In this document: positions 16,786-24,198 of the stretch, piece by piece
Numbering within the stretch: position 1 is the stretch's first letter
Layout: the number at the start of each line of letters is the position of its first letter
Source of the DNA: Virgibacillus ndiopensis
GTDB taxonomy: Bacteria; Bacillota; Bacilli; Bacillales; Amphibacillaceae
Reading direction: 5' to 3'
Assembly: GCF_900187325.1 (NCBI RefSeq)
Contig: NZ_FZMZ01000006.1
Span: forward strand, 1,178,001-1,242,000
DNA: 64,000 nucleotides
Translations under genes and position numbers: made by a program
Notes under the pieces: generated by a model
What the model was told of the DNA's origin: nothing
Seen by the model: the letters and a program-made list of their open reading frames with translations, nothing else
The model's database searches: none

Positions 16786-17808
16786 ATGAACTTTAATTAC
16801 TACGTCACTGGTAATACAGCCAAGGGTTTAGTGAATTTCCTGGAATCTAATATAGAAGATATTAAAAAAAAGCTTGTACTTAAACACCCGTCCCAAAAAT
16901 ATAAAACCAAAATAATTAATAAACTTATAAAGAGTTATGAAACCAGCAAGGATATAGAAATTTTATGCAGTCCATTAGGCAATAATTATTTAGACGGTAT
17001 TATACTGCGTAATAAATCAGTAGCTGTTATGTTTGATTCAATCTCAACTGATATTAATGATGTTATAGAGGTTGATTTTGAACATACTATGAAAAATAGT
17101 TTTCATGAAAGTCAGATTCAAAAGTTTTCGCAAGAATCATACACTAACTTCGCAACAGGTCTCAAAATACACGATGACCTTGAAGCTATCTATATTAACG
17201 AAATGGATTTCAACCGTGCGGATCAGCTTGCGGAGGAATTCATAGAAAGACTACTTCATAGTTATAAAAAACAAGATTCACCTGGAAAACTTAGACATCG
17301 ACTTTTTGGCACAAACACAGCGGATGGCGTGGTCAATGTTATTCCACAAATTCTTGATACACTGTCAACAAATTATTTTATCAAAGGTAGAGCCGGTACA
17401 GGTAAATCTACTTTCATGAAAAAGATAGCTAACGCATGTATCGATCATGGATTAGATGTGGAGCTTTATCATTGTAGCTTTGATCCAAACAGCATTGATA
17501 TGGTTTTGGTAAGAGAACTGGATGTTTGCATTTTTGATAGTACCGATCCCCATGAGTTTTTTCCAAAACGTAACGGTGATGAAATTGTTGATTTGTATCG
17601 AGAATTGGTTACGCCGGGAACAGATGAAAAATACGAAAAAGAAATTACGGATTTAAACAACCAATACAAATCTTATATGAAAAAAGGGATTGAATGCTTA
17701 AAGTCAGCTGGTGTTTATTTAGATAAAATTGAGCAGAAATACATGAATGATATCACTGAAGATGAGATTGAAAAAGCGGTGGCAGACATAATAAATTTAA
17801 TAGAGTAA
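16786..17808 (+). CDS. P-loop ATPase/nucleotide-kinase-like protein (PRK06851-like)
   Basis: A 340-aa cytoplasmic protein. The C-terminal half has a clear Walker A motif, IKGRAGTGKSTFMK (about 197-210), followed by a QTSGFDPNS-like region (HCSFDPNSIDMVLV) and the acidic CIFDSTDPHEFFP segment. The N-terminal half begins with GNTAKGLVNFL, which looks like a decayed second P-loop (no GKS/T). This two-half layout resembles the uncharacterised Bacillus proteins grouped as PRK06851. An AAAAGGATGG ribosome site precedes the ATG. It is flanked by terminators, so it is probably monocistronic. Substrate is unknown. Confidence 0.7.
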   Translation: MNFNYYVTGNTAKGLVNFLESNIEDIKKKLVLKHPSQKYKTKIINKLIKSYETSKDIEILCSPLGNNYLDGIILRNKSVAVMFDSISTDINDVIEVDFEHTMKNSFHESQIQKFSQESYTNFATGLKIHDDLEAIYINEMDFNRADQLAEEFIERLLHSYKKQDSPGKLRHRLFGTNTADGVVNVIPQILDTLSTNYFIKGRAGTGKSTFMKKIANACIDHGLDVELYHCSFDPNSIDMVLVRELDVCIFDSTDPHEFFPKRNGDEIVDLYRELVTPGTDEKYEKEITDLNNQYKSYMKKGIECLKSAGVYLDKIEQKYMNDITEDEIEKAVADIINLIE

Positions 17809-17817
17809 TAATTTTGC

Positions 17818-17855
17818 ATTGCCGTCAATTTCTTTTTTGGGAAAGAGGCGGCAAT
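17818..17855. terminator. stem-loop after the P-loop gene
   Basis: ATTGCCGTC pairs with GGCGGCAAT (one mismatch) around a T-rich 20-base loop. There is no T-run on the plus strand after it, so termination is uncertain. Confidence 0.4.
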
Positions 17856-17994
17856 AGTTATATTAAGAGTAAGAGTGCTACATAAGTAATGTAAAATGTG
17901 ATTTTCCAAAATTTACACTTGCTATTTTTTGAAAAGTTATGTAAAATTAATTAACTGAAAATTACGAGTTTAATAAAAAATGGAGGCGGATTGA

Positions 17995-18435
17995 GTGGTA
18001 ACTGTAAAAATGTTAAAGCCTTACTATATTAAAGAAGACGATGAATATATTCGTATTGTTTTGGCATACCAATATTTTGCTGTGTTTATCAATAATAAAG
18101 TATATCAATTTGTCCCTGTTGAAGCGAAGGAAATTCGTATTAATCGAAAGACGCAAAAGGTAGAAAATATTGAAGCTAAATTTGCTTTTCAAAAGGGCAA
18201 GGAGATAATATACATTCCTATGGCTGAACTTGTATCCCTTCCTGATTTTTTAATACAATTACACTCGATAGCTGAACCTTATTATGTACAAGAGAAGAAA
18301 AAAACGGTTGAACATGATAATGAAATTGCAATGATTATTGATGAATTAGAACAAAGAAATATAAAACGTTTAATTGACAAAGCACTTGATAAATGGGATG
18401 AACAGTCATTTCGTTCCTTAGTAAAATTATTATAA
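17995..18435 (+). CDS. IDEAL-domain protein, copy 1
   Basis: A 146-aa protein. The C-terminus (IIDELEQRNIKRLIDKALDK, about 114-133, then FRSLVKLL) matches the IDEAL domain, a short alpha-helical module named from its own sequence pattern and found in several Bacillus proteins such as YpiB. The N-terminal 90 residues form an unrecognised domain with alternating hydrophobic strands. It begins with GTG at 17995, set by the GGAGG site eight bases upstream. A paralogue follows in tandem at 18592. Function is unknown. Confidence 0.75.
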   Translation: MVTVKMLKPYYIKEDDEYIRIVLAYQYFAVFINNKVYQFVPVEAKEIRINRKTQKVENIEAKFAFQKGKEIIYIPMAELVSLPDFLIQLHSIAEPYYVQEKKKTVEHDNEIAMIIDELEQRNIKRLIDKALDKWDEQSFRSLVKLL

Positions 18436-18521
18436 AAAAAGCATCCTATAAGGGTGGTTACCCCCAAAAGGTAGAGTGAAAAATCTAACTTTTGGAGGGC
18501 ACTACAAAGGGGTGCTTTTTT
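18434..18521. repeat. nested palindrome resembling abutted IS3/IS150-type ends, acting as bidirectional terminator
   Basis: The outer arms AAAAAAAGCATCC and GGGGTGCTTTTTT enclose an inner pair, CCAAAAGGTAGA at 18464-18475 and TCTAACTTTTGG at 18484-18495 (11 of 12 paired, 8-base loop). The inner arms extended outward (TTACCCCC, and GAGGGCACTACA) look like the terminal repeats of IS150-group elements brought together without a transposase. A T-run on each strand makes it a good terminator in both directions. The IS link rests on memory of end sequences. Confidence 0.55.
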
Positions 18522-18591
18522 CCTTGCCAAGGTTTACACCTATTTATTATGGGGAAAAGAAAATAAAATACCCGATGAAAAGGTGACCCAA

Positions 18592-19035
18592 ATGGTGGCT
18601 GTAAAGAAATTAAAACCTTATTTTATAAAAGCTGATGAGAACAACGTACGTGTGATTTTAGATTATGAATATTTTTCTTTAATCATTGATAAGGAAGTGT
18701 ATCATTTTGTGCCATTTAAAGCAAAAGAGATTCTTATCAACAGACAAACAAGAAAAATCGTCAATATGAGTGCAATATTCACTTTTAAAAATGGTGAGGA
18801 ATTGATACATATTGGAATGCCTGAGCTTGTATTACTTCCTGATTTTTTAATTCAATTACACACCATTGTTGAGCCGTATTATGCGAATAATAATAACGAA
18901 AATGATTCACAGTTTACTAAGAAAAGTGTTGTTATTATTGACGAACTGGAACAGCTAAATATAAGAAGACTGATTGACAAAGCATTAGACGAGCGTGATG
19001 AAGAATTGTTTTATAAGTTGGTCAAATTGTTATAG
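18592..19035 (+). CDS. IDEAL-domain protein, copy 2
   Basis: A 147-aa paralogue of the preceding gene. The two align end to end: both start MVxVKxLKPYxIK, share the PDFLIQLH segment (about 85-92) and end in the IDEAL module (IIDELEQLNIRRLIDKALDE, then KLVKLL). They differ mainly in the linker, which here is Asn/Asp-rich (NNNNENDSQ). The ATG at 18592 fits the GAAAAGGTGA ribosome site and the start of the paralogue; a GTG three codons earlier is less likely. It is a tandem duplication, separated from the first copy by a palindromic terminator. Function is unknown. Confidence 0.75.
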   Translation: MVAVKKLKPYFIKADENNVRVILDYEYFSLIIDKEVYHFVPFKAKEILINRQTRKIVNMSAIFTFKNGEELIHIGMPELVLLPDFLIQLHTIVEPYYANNNNENDSQFTKKSVVIIDELEQLNIRRLIDKALDERDEELFYKLVKLL

Positions 19036-19131
19036 GTAAGAAATCCTCTTTTACAATTGCAATGCTACCTATAAATTATTATTTATTTTTCAAATCTATG
19101 TTCAATGAAAAGCAATTATTTTACTTAAGAT

Positions 19132-19162
19132 GGTCATCCCTAGGAATAGGATGGCTTTTTTA
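19132..19162 (+). terminator. terminator after IDEAL copy 2
   Basis: GTCATCC pairs with GGATGGC around a 9-base centre and is followed by TTTTTT. Confidence 0.7.
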
Positions 19163-19204
19163 ATGGTGTGAGTTTTTAAGTTACACCAGAATCACCCTAA
19201 ATTA

Positions 19205-19322
19205 TGGTAATACGATCCGATTAAAGGTGATACGATCCAATTTAAAAAAATACAATCCACTTCGCAAGAAATACGAGCGAAAATTAAATGATACGATCTA
19301 AAAACCGTAAAATACGATCCAT
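19205..19322. repeat. 20-21-bp degenerate array 3 (ATACGATCC-type units)
   Basis: Six units with the core ATACGATCC (variants ATACAATCC, ATACGAGCG, ATACGATCT) starting at 19210, 19230, 19250, 19271, 19291 and 19312. The spacers are AT-rich and not conserved. The period matches the arrays at 2268 and 8967, but the core is different. It lies upstream of chrA1, after the terminator of the IDEAL genes. Confidence 0.8.
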
Positions 19323-19560
19323 ACTCTCCAATTCCTCCAGTAATGCAGAATTTTAGTCAGATATGGTATAATTTTTTTTATTCTATACATATCAACTGAG
19401 GGGAAAACTACAAGGTAATATGGTTTCATTTATTTAGAGTAACTACATGGGTTTTGGATTAGGACTAGTTGTTCACAGGTACAGGGATTTCATTGCAAAA
19501 TAAAGATCATAATGTTTCAATGAATCCTAGATATCAACAATATAGACAGGAGGGAATCCA
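19323..19560. other. leader region of the chromate transporter genes
   Basis: A TATAAT at 19367-19372 may be the -10 of the chrA promoter; the -35 position (TGCAGA) is poor. The remaining 180 bp hold no ORF with a credible ribosome site apart from an 18-codon ATG frame at about 19447. A strong GGAGGGA site ends the region. Confidence 0.4.
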
Positions 19561-20124
19561 TTGCAGCAGTGGCATATATTTTTAGCATTTTTCCGAATAG
19601 GGATGCTCGGTTATGGTGGAGGCCCTGGCTCTATTCCATTAATACATAAAGAGGTAGTGGATAAATATAATTGGATGAGTGATGAGGACTTTGGTGATTT
19701 GCTCGCATTATCGAATACCCTCCCTGGGCCGATTGCAACAAAACTTGCCGGGTACATAGGTCATCAAGTTTCTGGCTTTTGGGGAATGCTTAATGCAATA
19801 ATTGCTACTACAATCCCCACAATTGTTCTGATGATTGTATTATTGTCATCGCTTTCGAGTATAAAGGATGTAGGATGGGTGGAAGGGATGACCGCGGCTG
19901 TTATACCAGTAGTAGGTATGATGCTTGCCGTATTAACATGGCAATTTTTTGATAAAGCAAGAAAAGGTATGGGATGGATGCAGACAATTATGATGTCTGT
20001 GATTATTTTTGTGCTTTTCTATTTTATCAATGTACATCCAGGAATTTTAATAGGTGTTCTTTTATTAATGGCATTATGTAAACGGGATAAATCCCCTTCC
20101 AATAAAGGGGGGAGTGCTACATGA
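19561..20124 (+). CDS. chrA1: chromate transporter, short chain, subunit 1 (YwrB/YwrA type)
   Basis: A 187-aa membrane protein, one half of a split ChrA. The N-terminal signature FFRIGMLGYGGGPGSIPLIH and the LALSNTLPGPIATKLAGYIG block are those of the CHR domain. Short-chain ChrA proteins work as heterodimers that export chromate; sulfate-related anions may be the natural substrate. It starts at TTG, set by the AGGAGGGA site seven bases before it. Its stop overlaps the start of the second half (ATGA), so the pair is translationally coupled. Confidence 0.88.
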   Translation: MQQWHIFLAFFRIGMLGYGGGPGSIPLIHKEVVDKYNWMSDEDFGDLLALSNTLPGPIATKLAGYIGHQVSGFWGMLNAIIATTIPTIVLMIVLLSSLSSIKDVGWVEGMTAAVIPVVGMMLAVLTWQFFDKARKGMGWMQTIMMSVIIFVLFYFINVHPGILIGVLLLMALCKRDKSPSNKGGSAT

Positions 20125-20648
20125 AATACTGGCATATATTTTTAGCATTTTTTATTCCAGGAATATTAGGGTATGGCGGTGGACCTGCATCAATTCCACT
20201 CGTTGAAAATGAAGTAGTTAGGCGTTATGGGTGGATGACAGTGCAGGAATTCAGTGAAATGCTGGCTTTAGCTAATTCACTTCCAGGGCCAATAGCGACA
20301 AAGCTTGCAGGGTATATAGGATATACAGAAGGTGGAATTCTTGGCTCGGTGATTGGACTAGTGGCTGCAGTTGCCCCATCGCTCATTATTATGATCCTGT
20401 TACTTGGTGTTCTGTATAAATTTAAAGATTCACCAAAGGTTAAGCGGTTAACTTTGTATGTTAGACCTGTCATTGCGATATTGCTTGGTGTGATGGCTTG
20501 GCGATTTTTCCAAGAATCATATGAAGGAATTGGATTATGGCAAATGCTTTTAATAACTATCTCGAGTTTCTTACTAATCGAGCGAATGAAGGTACATCCA
20601 GCATTTGTAATTGGAATAACACTTGTATATGGGGCATTATTTTTGTAG
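20121..20648 (+). CDS. chrA2: chromate transporter, short chain, subunit 2
   Basis: A 175-aa membrane protein, the second CHR-domain half. It repeats the first: FFIPGILGYGGGPASIPLVE, then LALANSLPGPIATKLAGYIG. The start ATG overlaps the TGA of subunit 1 by four bases. The very similar motifs show the two genes arose by duplication. They are expected to insert in opposite orientations and act together. A strong bidirectional terminator follows. Confidence 0.88.
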   Translation: MKYWHIFLAFFIPGILGYGGGPASIPLVENEVVRRYGWMTVQEFSEMLALANSLPGPIATKLAGYIGYTEGGILGSVIGLVAAVAPSLIIMILLLGVLYKFKDSPKVKRLTLYVRPVIAILLGVMAWRFFQESYEGIGLWQMLLITISSFLLIERMKVHPAFVIGITLVYGALFL

Positions 20649-20654
20649 CTAGAT

Positions 20655-20697
20655 AAAAAAGCGGAATCTTACCTAAACAAGGAGAGATTCCGCTTTT
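20655..20697. terminator. bidirectional terminator between chrA2 and pbpC
   Basis: AAAAGCGGAATCT pairs with AGATTCCGCTTTT around a 15-base loop, with A/T runs giving termination on both strands. Confidence 0.85.
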
Positions 20698-20704
20698 ATT
20701 TATA

Positions 20705-22723
20705 TTACCGAATAGCTTTAAAAATGTCTGTTGCTTTTTCAACTGTATAGTGACTCCCACCTCTATCCTCAGTATGCTCAATCATCATTGCAATTAAAAT
20801 ATCCTGTTCTTCAGTAGGATAGGCGACAAACCAGCCATTTTCTTGACCAGATTCTTCACCCGCTTTTTTTAGTTCAGCAGTACCTGTTTTACCAGATAAC
20901 GGAACACCTGCCCCATCTGCTGAATGTGCGGTTCCTTTTGGTGAAGTTACTACTTTTCTTAACGCATCTTGAATGAATGTTACTTGGTCATTTGTAATAA
21001 GACCTTCTTTCCAAATTTGTCCAGTTTCTTCCGTAGTAAGCAAAGTTGGTTTAAGCATATTTCCATCGTTTAAGAATGTTGTAAATGTCATGGCAAGATG
21101 TAGAGCGCTCATCTGCATTTGGCCTTGGCCATAGCTTGTGTCTGCTAGTAAAACTTCATCATTGATTGTTCCATCATTAGAAATAGTCGATTTTTCAATT
21201 GGATATTCAAACGGCATACCATCTCCACCAAATCCGAATTGCTGTAGACCACTAACAAGTGCTTCAGAGCCCATTTCAATTCCTTTCATCGCAAAGTAGA
21301 TATTATCAGATCTGATTAAAGCATCCATTATATCTACAGGACCGTCTGATTCAGAAACACGGCGTACTTTATAGTTTCCCCAACCTTCACCATTACTCCA
21401 TGTTAATCCGTTAATTTCAACACCTTCACCAGGAACAATACTACCATTCTGTAATCCAATTGAAGTTGTTACTGGTTTAATTACTGAACCAGGTACAAAT
21501 GTGGCTGAAAAACGGTTAATGGTCGGCTGTTGCGGATCGTTTTCCATCGCGTCCCAATCTGGTGATCCATAGAGAATTTCATTTGGGTCGAATGCTGGAC
21601 TACTGACTAGAGCTAATGTTTCACCTGTTTTTGGGTTAATCGCTGCCGTCGTTCCGGCATCTTTACCATATGATTCAAATATTTTTTTCTGTAGTTCGGC
21701 ATCAATGGTTGTGACGACATCCTCTCCGTTTTTAACAGGTTTTTCCGCAAGTACAACATCTTCATTGCCTTCCTTGGAAACGACGATTTTAATGCCTTTT
21801 TGACCTTTCAATTGTTTTTCATATAATTGTTCTAAGCCACGATAACCAATCATATCGTTTGCTGAATACATACCTGGTTCTTGTTTTTCTAATTGTTCTG
21901 CGGTAATTTTTCCAATGTAGCCGACTAAATGTGCTGTTGCTTTACCGTATGGATAAATACGACCAGTTACCTCACGCTTAGTTATACCAGATACTTCTGA
22001 AAGCTGGCTTATAACTTTTTCCTTCGTTGTCGGTATCTTTGTAATTGGGACAAACAAGTTTGGCTCGACCCAATTGGCACTCAATTTTTCATCAATATTT
22101 TCAACTGAGATACCTGTTATTTCAGATATTTTCTTTTTCATCTGTTCAGGATCATCACCAAGTCTTTCAGGTACAATCCCAATTTCATATACAATATCGT
22201 TCTTAGCTAATGCTTGTTGGTTTCGATCAAAAATTTCTCCTCTTTTCGGTGATTCTGTTTGAAATCTTATTTCGCCACCATCTTTAATTGCCGGAAAAAT
22301 GAATCCAGGGTCCCATTGGACATACCAATTTTTGTTATCTTCCTCACCCTCCTGGATCAAGGTTGCTTGATAGTCAAATGAAATTGGCCCAGCAATCGTT
22401 TGCATCTCTACAGAAAATGGAAATGTTGCTTTCCCTTCATCCATTGCACTTTTTAAAGATTCTTCGTCCAATTTCTCATAGGTGACTTTTAAATCAGATA
22501 CTCCTAGATCACTATAGATCTTTTTATAACGATCCACGAATTCCTCAGTTGGATAGGCGTCTGTGGATTTCTTCGTAAGTGTATCGTACATTTTACTGAA
22601 TTCTTGGTTGTTCCATTGCTTCACGTATGTGTCAAAACGTTCTTGAGGTGTCGCTTCGTCATCTGAACAAGCTGCTAGAAATAAGAATAGCAGTATGGAT
22701 AAACCTGTCATTATTTTTTTCAT
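20705..22723 (-). CDS. pbpC: penicillin-binding protein 3, lipoprotein class B transpeptidase
   Basis: A 672-aa peptidoglycan transpeptidase anchored to the outer face of the membrane. The N-terminus is a lipoprotein signal (LLFLFLAAC, Cys19). An NTF2-like MecA_N domain follows (about 25-150), then a dimerisation region and the transpeptidase domain with the SxxK box in VPGSVIKPVT (near 416), SDN (near 470) and KTG in SGKTGTAEL (near 612). The order matches B. subtilis PbpC. The ATG at 22723 follows a GAGGGGGA site; a longer in-frame reading to 22798 has no support. The MecA-like layout is normal for this housekeeping family and does not by itself mean acquired beta-lactam resistance. Confidence 0.9.
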   Translation of the reverse strand: MKKIMTGLSILLFLFLAACSDDEATPQERFDTYVKQWNNQEFSKMYDTLTKKSTDAYPTEEFVDRYKKIYSDLGVSDLKVTYEKLDEESLKSAMDEGKATFPFSVEMQTIAGPISFDYQATLIQEGEEDNKNWYVQWDPGFIFPAIKDGGEIRFQTESPKRGEIFDRNQQALAKNDIVYEIGIVPERLGDDPEQMKKKISEITGISVENIDEKLSANWVEPNLFVPITKIPTTKEKVISQLSEVSGITKREVTGRIYPYGKATAHLVGYIGKITAEQLEKQEPGMYSANDMIGYRGLEQLYEKQLKGQKGIKIVVSKEGNEDVVLAEKPVKNGEDVVTTIDAELQKKIFESYGKDAGTTAAINPKTGETLALVSSPAFDPNEILYGSPDWDAMENDPQQPTINRFSATFVPGSVIKPVTTSIGLQNGSIVPGEGVEINGLTWSNGEGWGNYKVRRVSESDGPVDIMDALIRSDNIYFAMKGIEMGSEALVSGLQQFGFGGDGMPFEYPIEKSTISNDGTINDEVLLADTSYGQGQMQMSALHLAMTFTTFLNDGNMLKPTLLTTEETGQIWKEGLITNDQVTFIQDALRKVVTSPKGTAHSADGAGVPLSGKTGTAELKKAGEESGQENGWFVAYPTEEQDILIAMMIEHTEDRGGSHYTVEKATDIFKAIR

Positions 22724-22833
22724 ATGATCCCCCTCGATCTTGTAAAAATCTATCCTTATCATATCATTTTTCCCTCGCAAAGAAATAGGAAAAGCCACTC
22801 TGAAATTATATGCAGAATGACTCTTCTGTAGTA

Positions 22834-22971
22834 TTAGTTAGCCTTCATATGATTCTTAATGTCAGTTTGAATACGATTCATCTCCGAGTTAGGAACGATA
22901 TAATACCAAACGCCATCGATCATATCTCCACTTCCGCTATTTTCTGTTCTCGATTTTACAGGTATTCTCAC
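22834..22971 (-). pseudogene. C-terminal remnant, possibly of an LCP (LytR-CpsA-Psr) protein
   Basis: An open minus-strand segment of about 45 codons ends in TAA at 22834-22836. It reads SGSGDMIDGVWYYIVPNSE followed by an amphipathic helix (MNRIQTDIKNHMK). This resembles the C-terminal tail of LytR/TagU-type ligases. A TAG lies immediately upstream in frame (22972-22974) and there is no start or ribosome site. It is best read as debris of a deleted gene. The family assignment is tentative; the rest of the pbpC-to-sortase gap shows nothing else. Confidence 0.35.
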
Positions 22972-23035
22972 CTAGTAAAAAAATAGTACATCTTGGCTAG
23001 AGTATAACCAACTACTTGTCCTTCGTTTTTGTAAT

Positions 23036-23632
23036 TTATTTATGCTCTATCGGTAGTGCTGTGATAATGTAACGATCCGGTGCGTTACCAATATAAGAAA
23101 ATGGATAACAAGTTGTGACGGTTAAAACTTCTTTTGGAGCGGTTGATTTAATAACCGTTCGATCATCAGCATCTACTACTTTTGTATCAACAATTTCATA
23201 TGAAAAATCGCCATATGGTAACTTCACCGTCAATATATCACCTATTACTAATTCCCCCATGCGGCGGAATACTGTATCGCGATGACCTGATAAAACAATT
23301 TGATCTTTTTGTAACGGATAAGCAGTTCCTTTATAATGTCCAACACCCTTGGCAAGATCGTCTTCGTCCGTCCCTTCGACAATAGGTAGATCTGCATCTA
23401 ATCGAGGAATATGTAAAATCCCTACTGTGTCACCAGTCGATGGGCTATATGTTTTAGCTGTTTCTACCACAGTAGTAGACGATTTTTGATGGGCAGAAGT
23501 TTCATTTGTTAACAAAGCCTCAGCTTCGGCTAAACTATTCTTTTGTGCTTCATTCGTTTTGACTAATTCATACCCACCAAAGCTTATAAAAATTAGTCCA
23601 ATCATAACAAGCAGTATGGATAATTTTTTCAC
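23036..23632 (-). CDS. class D sortase
   Basis: A 198-aa membrane-anchored transpeptidase that joins LPXTG-type proteins to the cell wall. One N-terminal TM helix (about 4-22) precedes the sortase barrel. The catalytic residues are His117 (LSGHRDTVF), Cys175 (TVTTCYPF) and Arg187 (APDRYI). The TLTTC-like loop and size fit class D (B. subtilis YhcS). It starts with GTG at 23632, set by an AGGAGCG site. No LPXTG substrate gene lies nearby, so it is an orphan sortase in this window. Confidence 0.9.
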   Translation of the reverse strand: MKKLSILLVMIGLIFISFGGYELVKTNEAQKNSLAEAEALLTNETSAHQKSSTTVVETAKTYSPSTGDTVGILHIPRLDADLPIVEGTDEDDLAKGVGHYKGTAYPLQKDQIVLSGHRDTVFRRMGELVIGDILTVKLPYGDFSYEIVDTKVVDADDRTVIKSTAPKEVLTVTTCYPFSYIGNAPDRYIITALPIEHK

Positions 23633-23884
23633 CGCATTCGCTCCTAATTAATTAGTTATATCTATTATATAGATAATTAGTGATATTTAAAACAGTGGGA
23701 TGTTTTAAAATAATTTTAACACTCGTGAATAAATGGTATAAAATACTCATAATATAGTAATGATTAGTTTAAATTATCATTATAATAGTAATTTTACAAA
23801 ACTAGTTCTATTCTGACAAAACAAGACACCCACATTCCGCTCTTAATATAGTATAGTAGACTTATAACGTATCTATATTCCTCA

Positions 23885-23967
23885 GAAAAGGGCTAACTTA
23901 TTGAAAAGTGGGGGCGCAAAATCACAGGTCTAAGGCACTAGGCTATGACGGCTGGTTTACCTGAAAG
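23885..23967 (+). ncRNA. cyclic di-GMP-I (GEMM-I) riboswitch
   Basis: The stretch follows the GEMM-I layout segment by segment. It has a 5' GGGCTAAC, a P2 stem CTTATT-GAAA-AGTGGG with the GNRA loop that docks into P3, the nearly invariant GCGCAAA, then CAGGTCTAAGG, CTATGACGG (tetraloop-receptor side) and the 3' GGTTTACC. Compared with the Vibrio Vc2 aptamer the order and spacing of conserved blocks are the same. It ends about 18 bp before the sinI start codon, so the sinI ribosome site (GGGGGA) lies right next to the aptamer. Control of translation or early termination is possible; no obvious terminator hairpin is visible between aptamer and gene. Confidence 0.85.
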
Positions 23968-23984
23968 TTTAAAATGGGGGACGG

Positions 23985-24116
23985 ATGATGACAAAAGTGG
24001 TAAAAAAGACTGTTCTTGATAATGAGTGGATCAATTTAATGAAGGAGGCAAAAACAATCGGTTTAACTGTTGAGGAAATCCGATTGTTTTTAATACAGGT
24101 GCAAAAAAGCGATTAA
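23985..24116 (+). CDS. sinI: SinI-like anti-repressor
   Basis: A 43-aa protein too short for most gene finders. Residues 11-41 (LDNEWINLMKEAKTIGLTVE, then EIRLFLIQVQK) match the SinI dimerisation domain, in B. subtilis LDQEWVELMVEAKEANISPE followed by EIRKYL. SinI binds SinR and pulls it off DNA, allowing biofilm matrix genes to be expressed. Two ATGs (23985, 23988) follow the GGGGGA site; 23988 has the better spacing. The sinR gene is 82 bp downstream, and a c-di-GMP-I riboswitch lies immediately upstream. Confidence 0.82.
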   Translation: MMTKVVKKTVLDNEWINLMKEAKTIGLTVEEIRLFLIQVQKSD

Positions 24117-24198
24117 AATTTTTTTGAAGAAGTTGTGCTATATATAGAACCATGCACCATTTTGTGATATAATCTTCATAGAAAGAAGGTGTGTGGAC

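Noticed and set aside
20705-22723. Acquired mecA-type resistance gene
   Set aside because: The MecA_N plus transpeptidase layout is also that of the housekeeping lipoprotein PbpC; base composition and surroundings show no cassette or mobile element.
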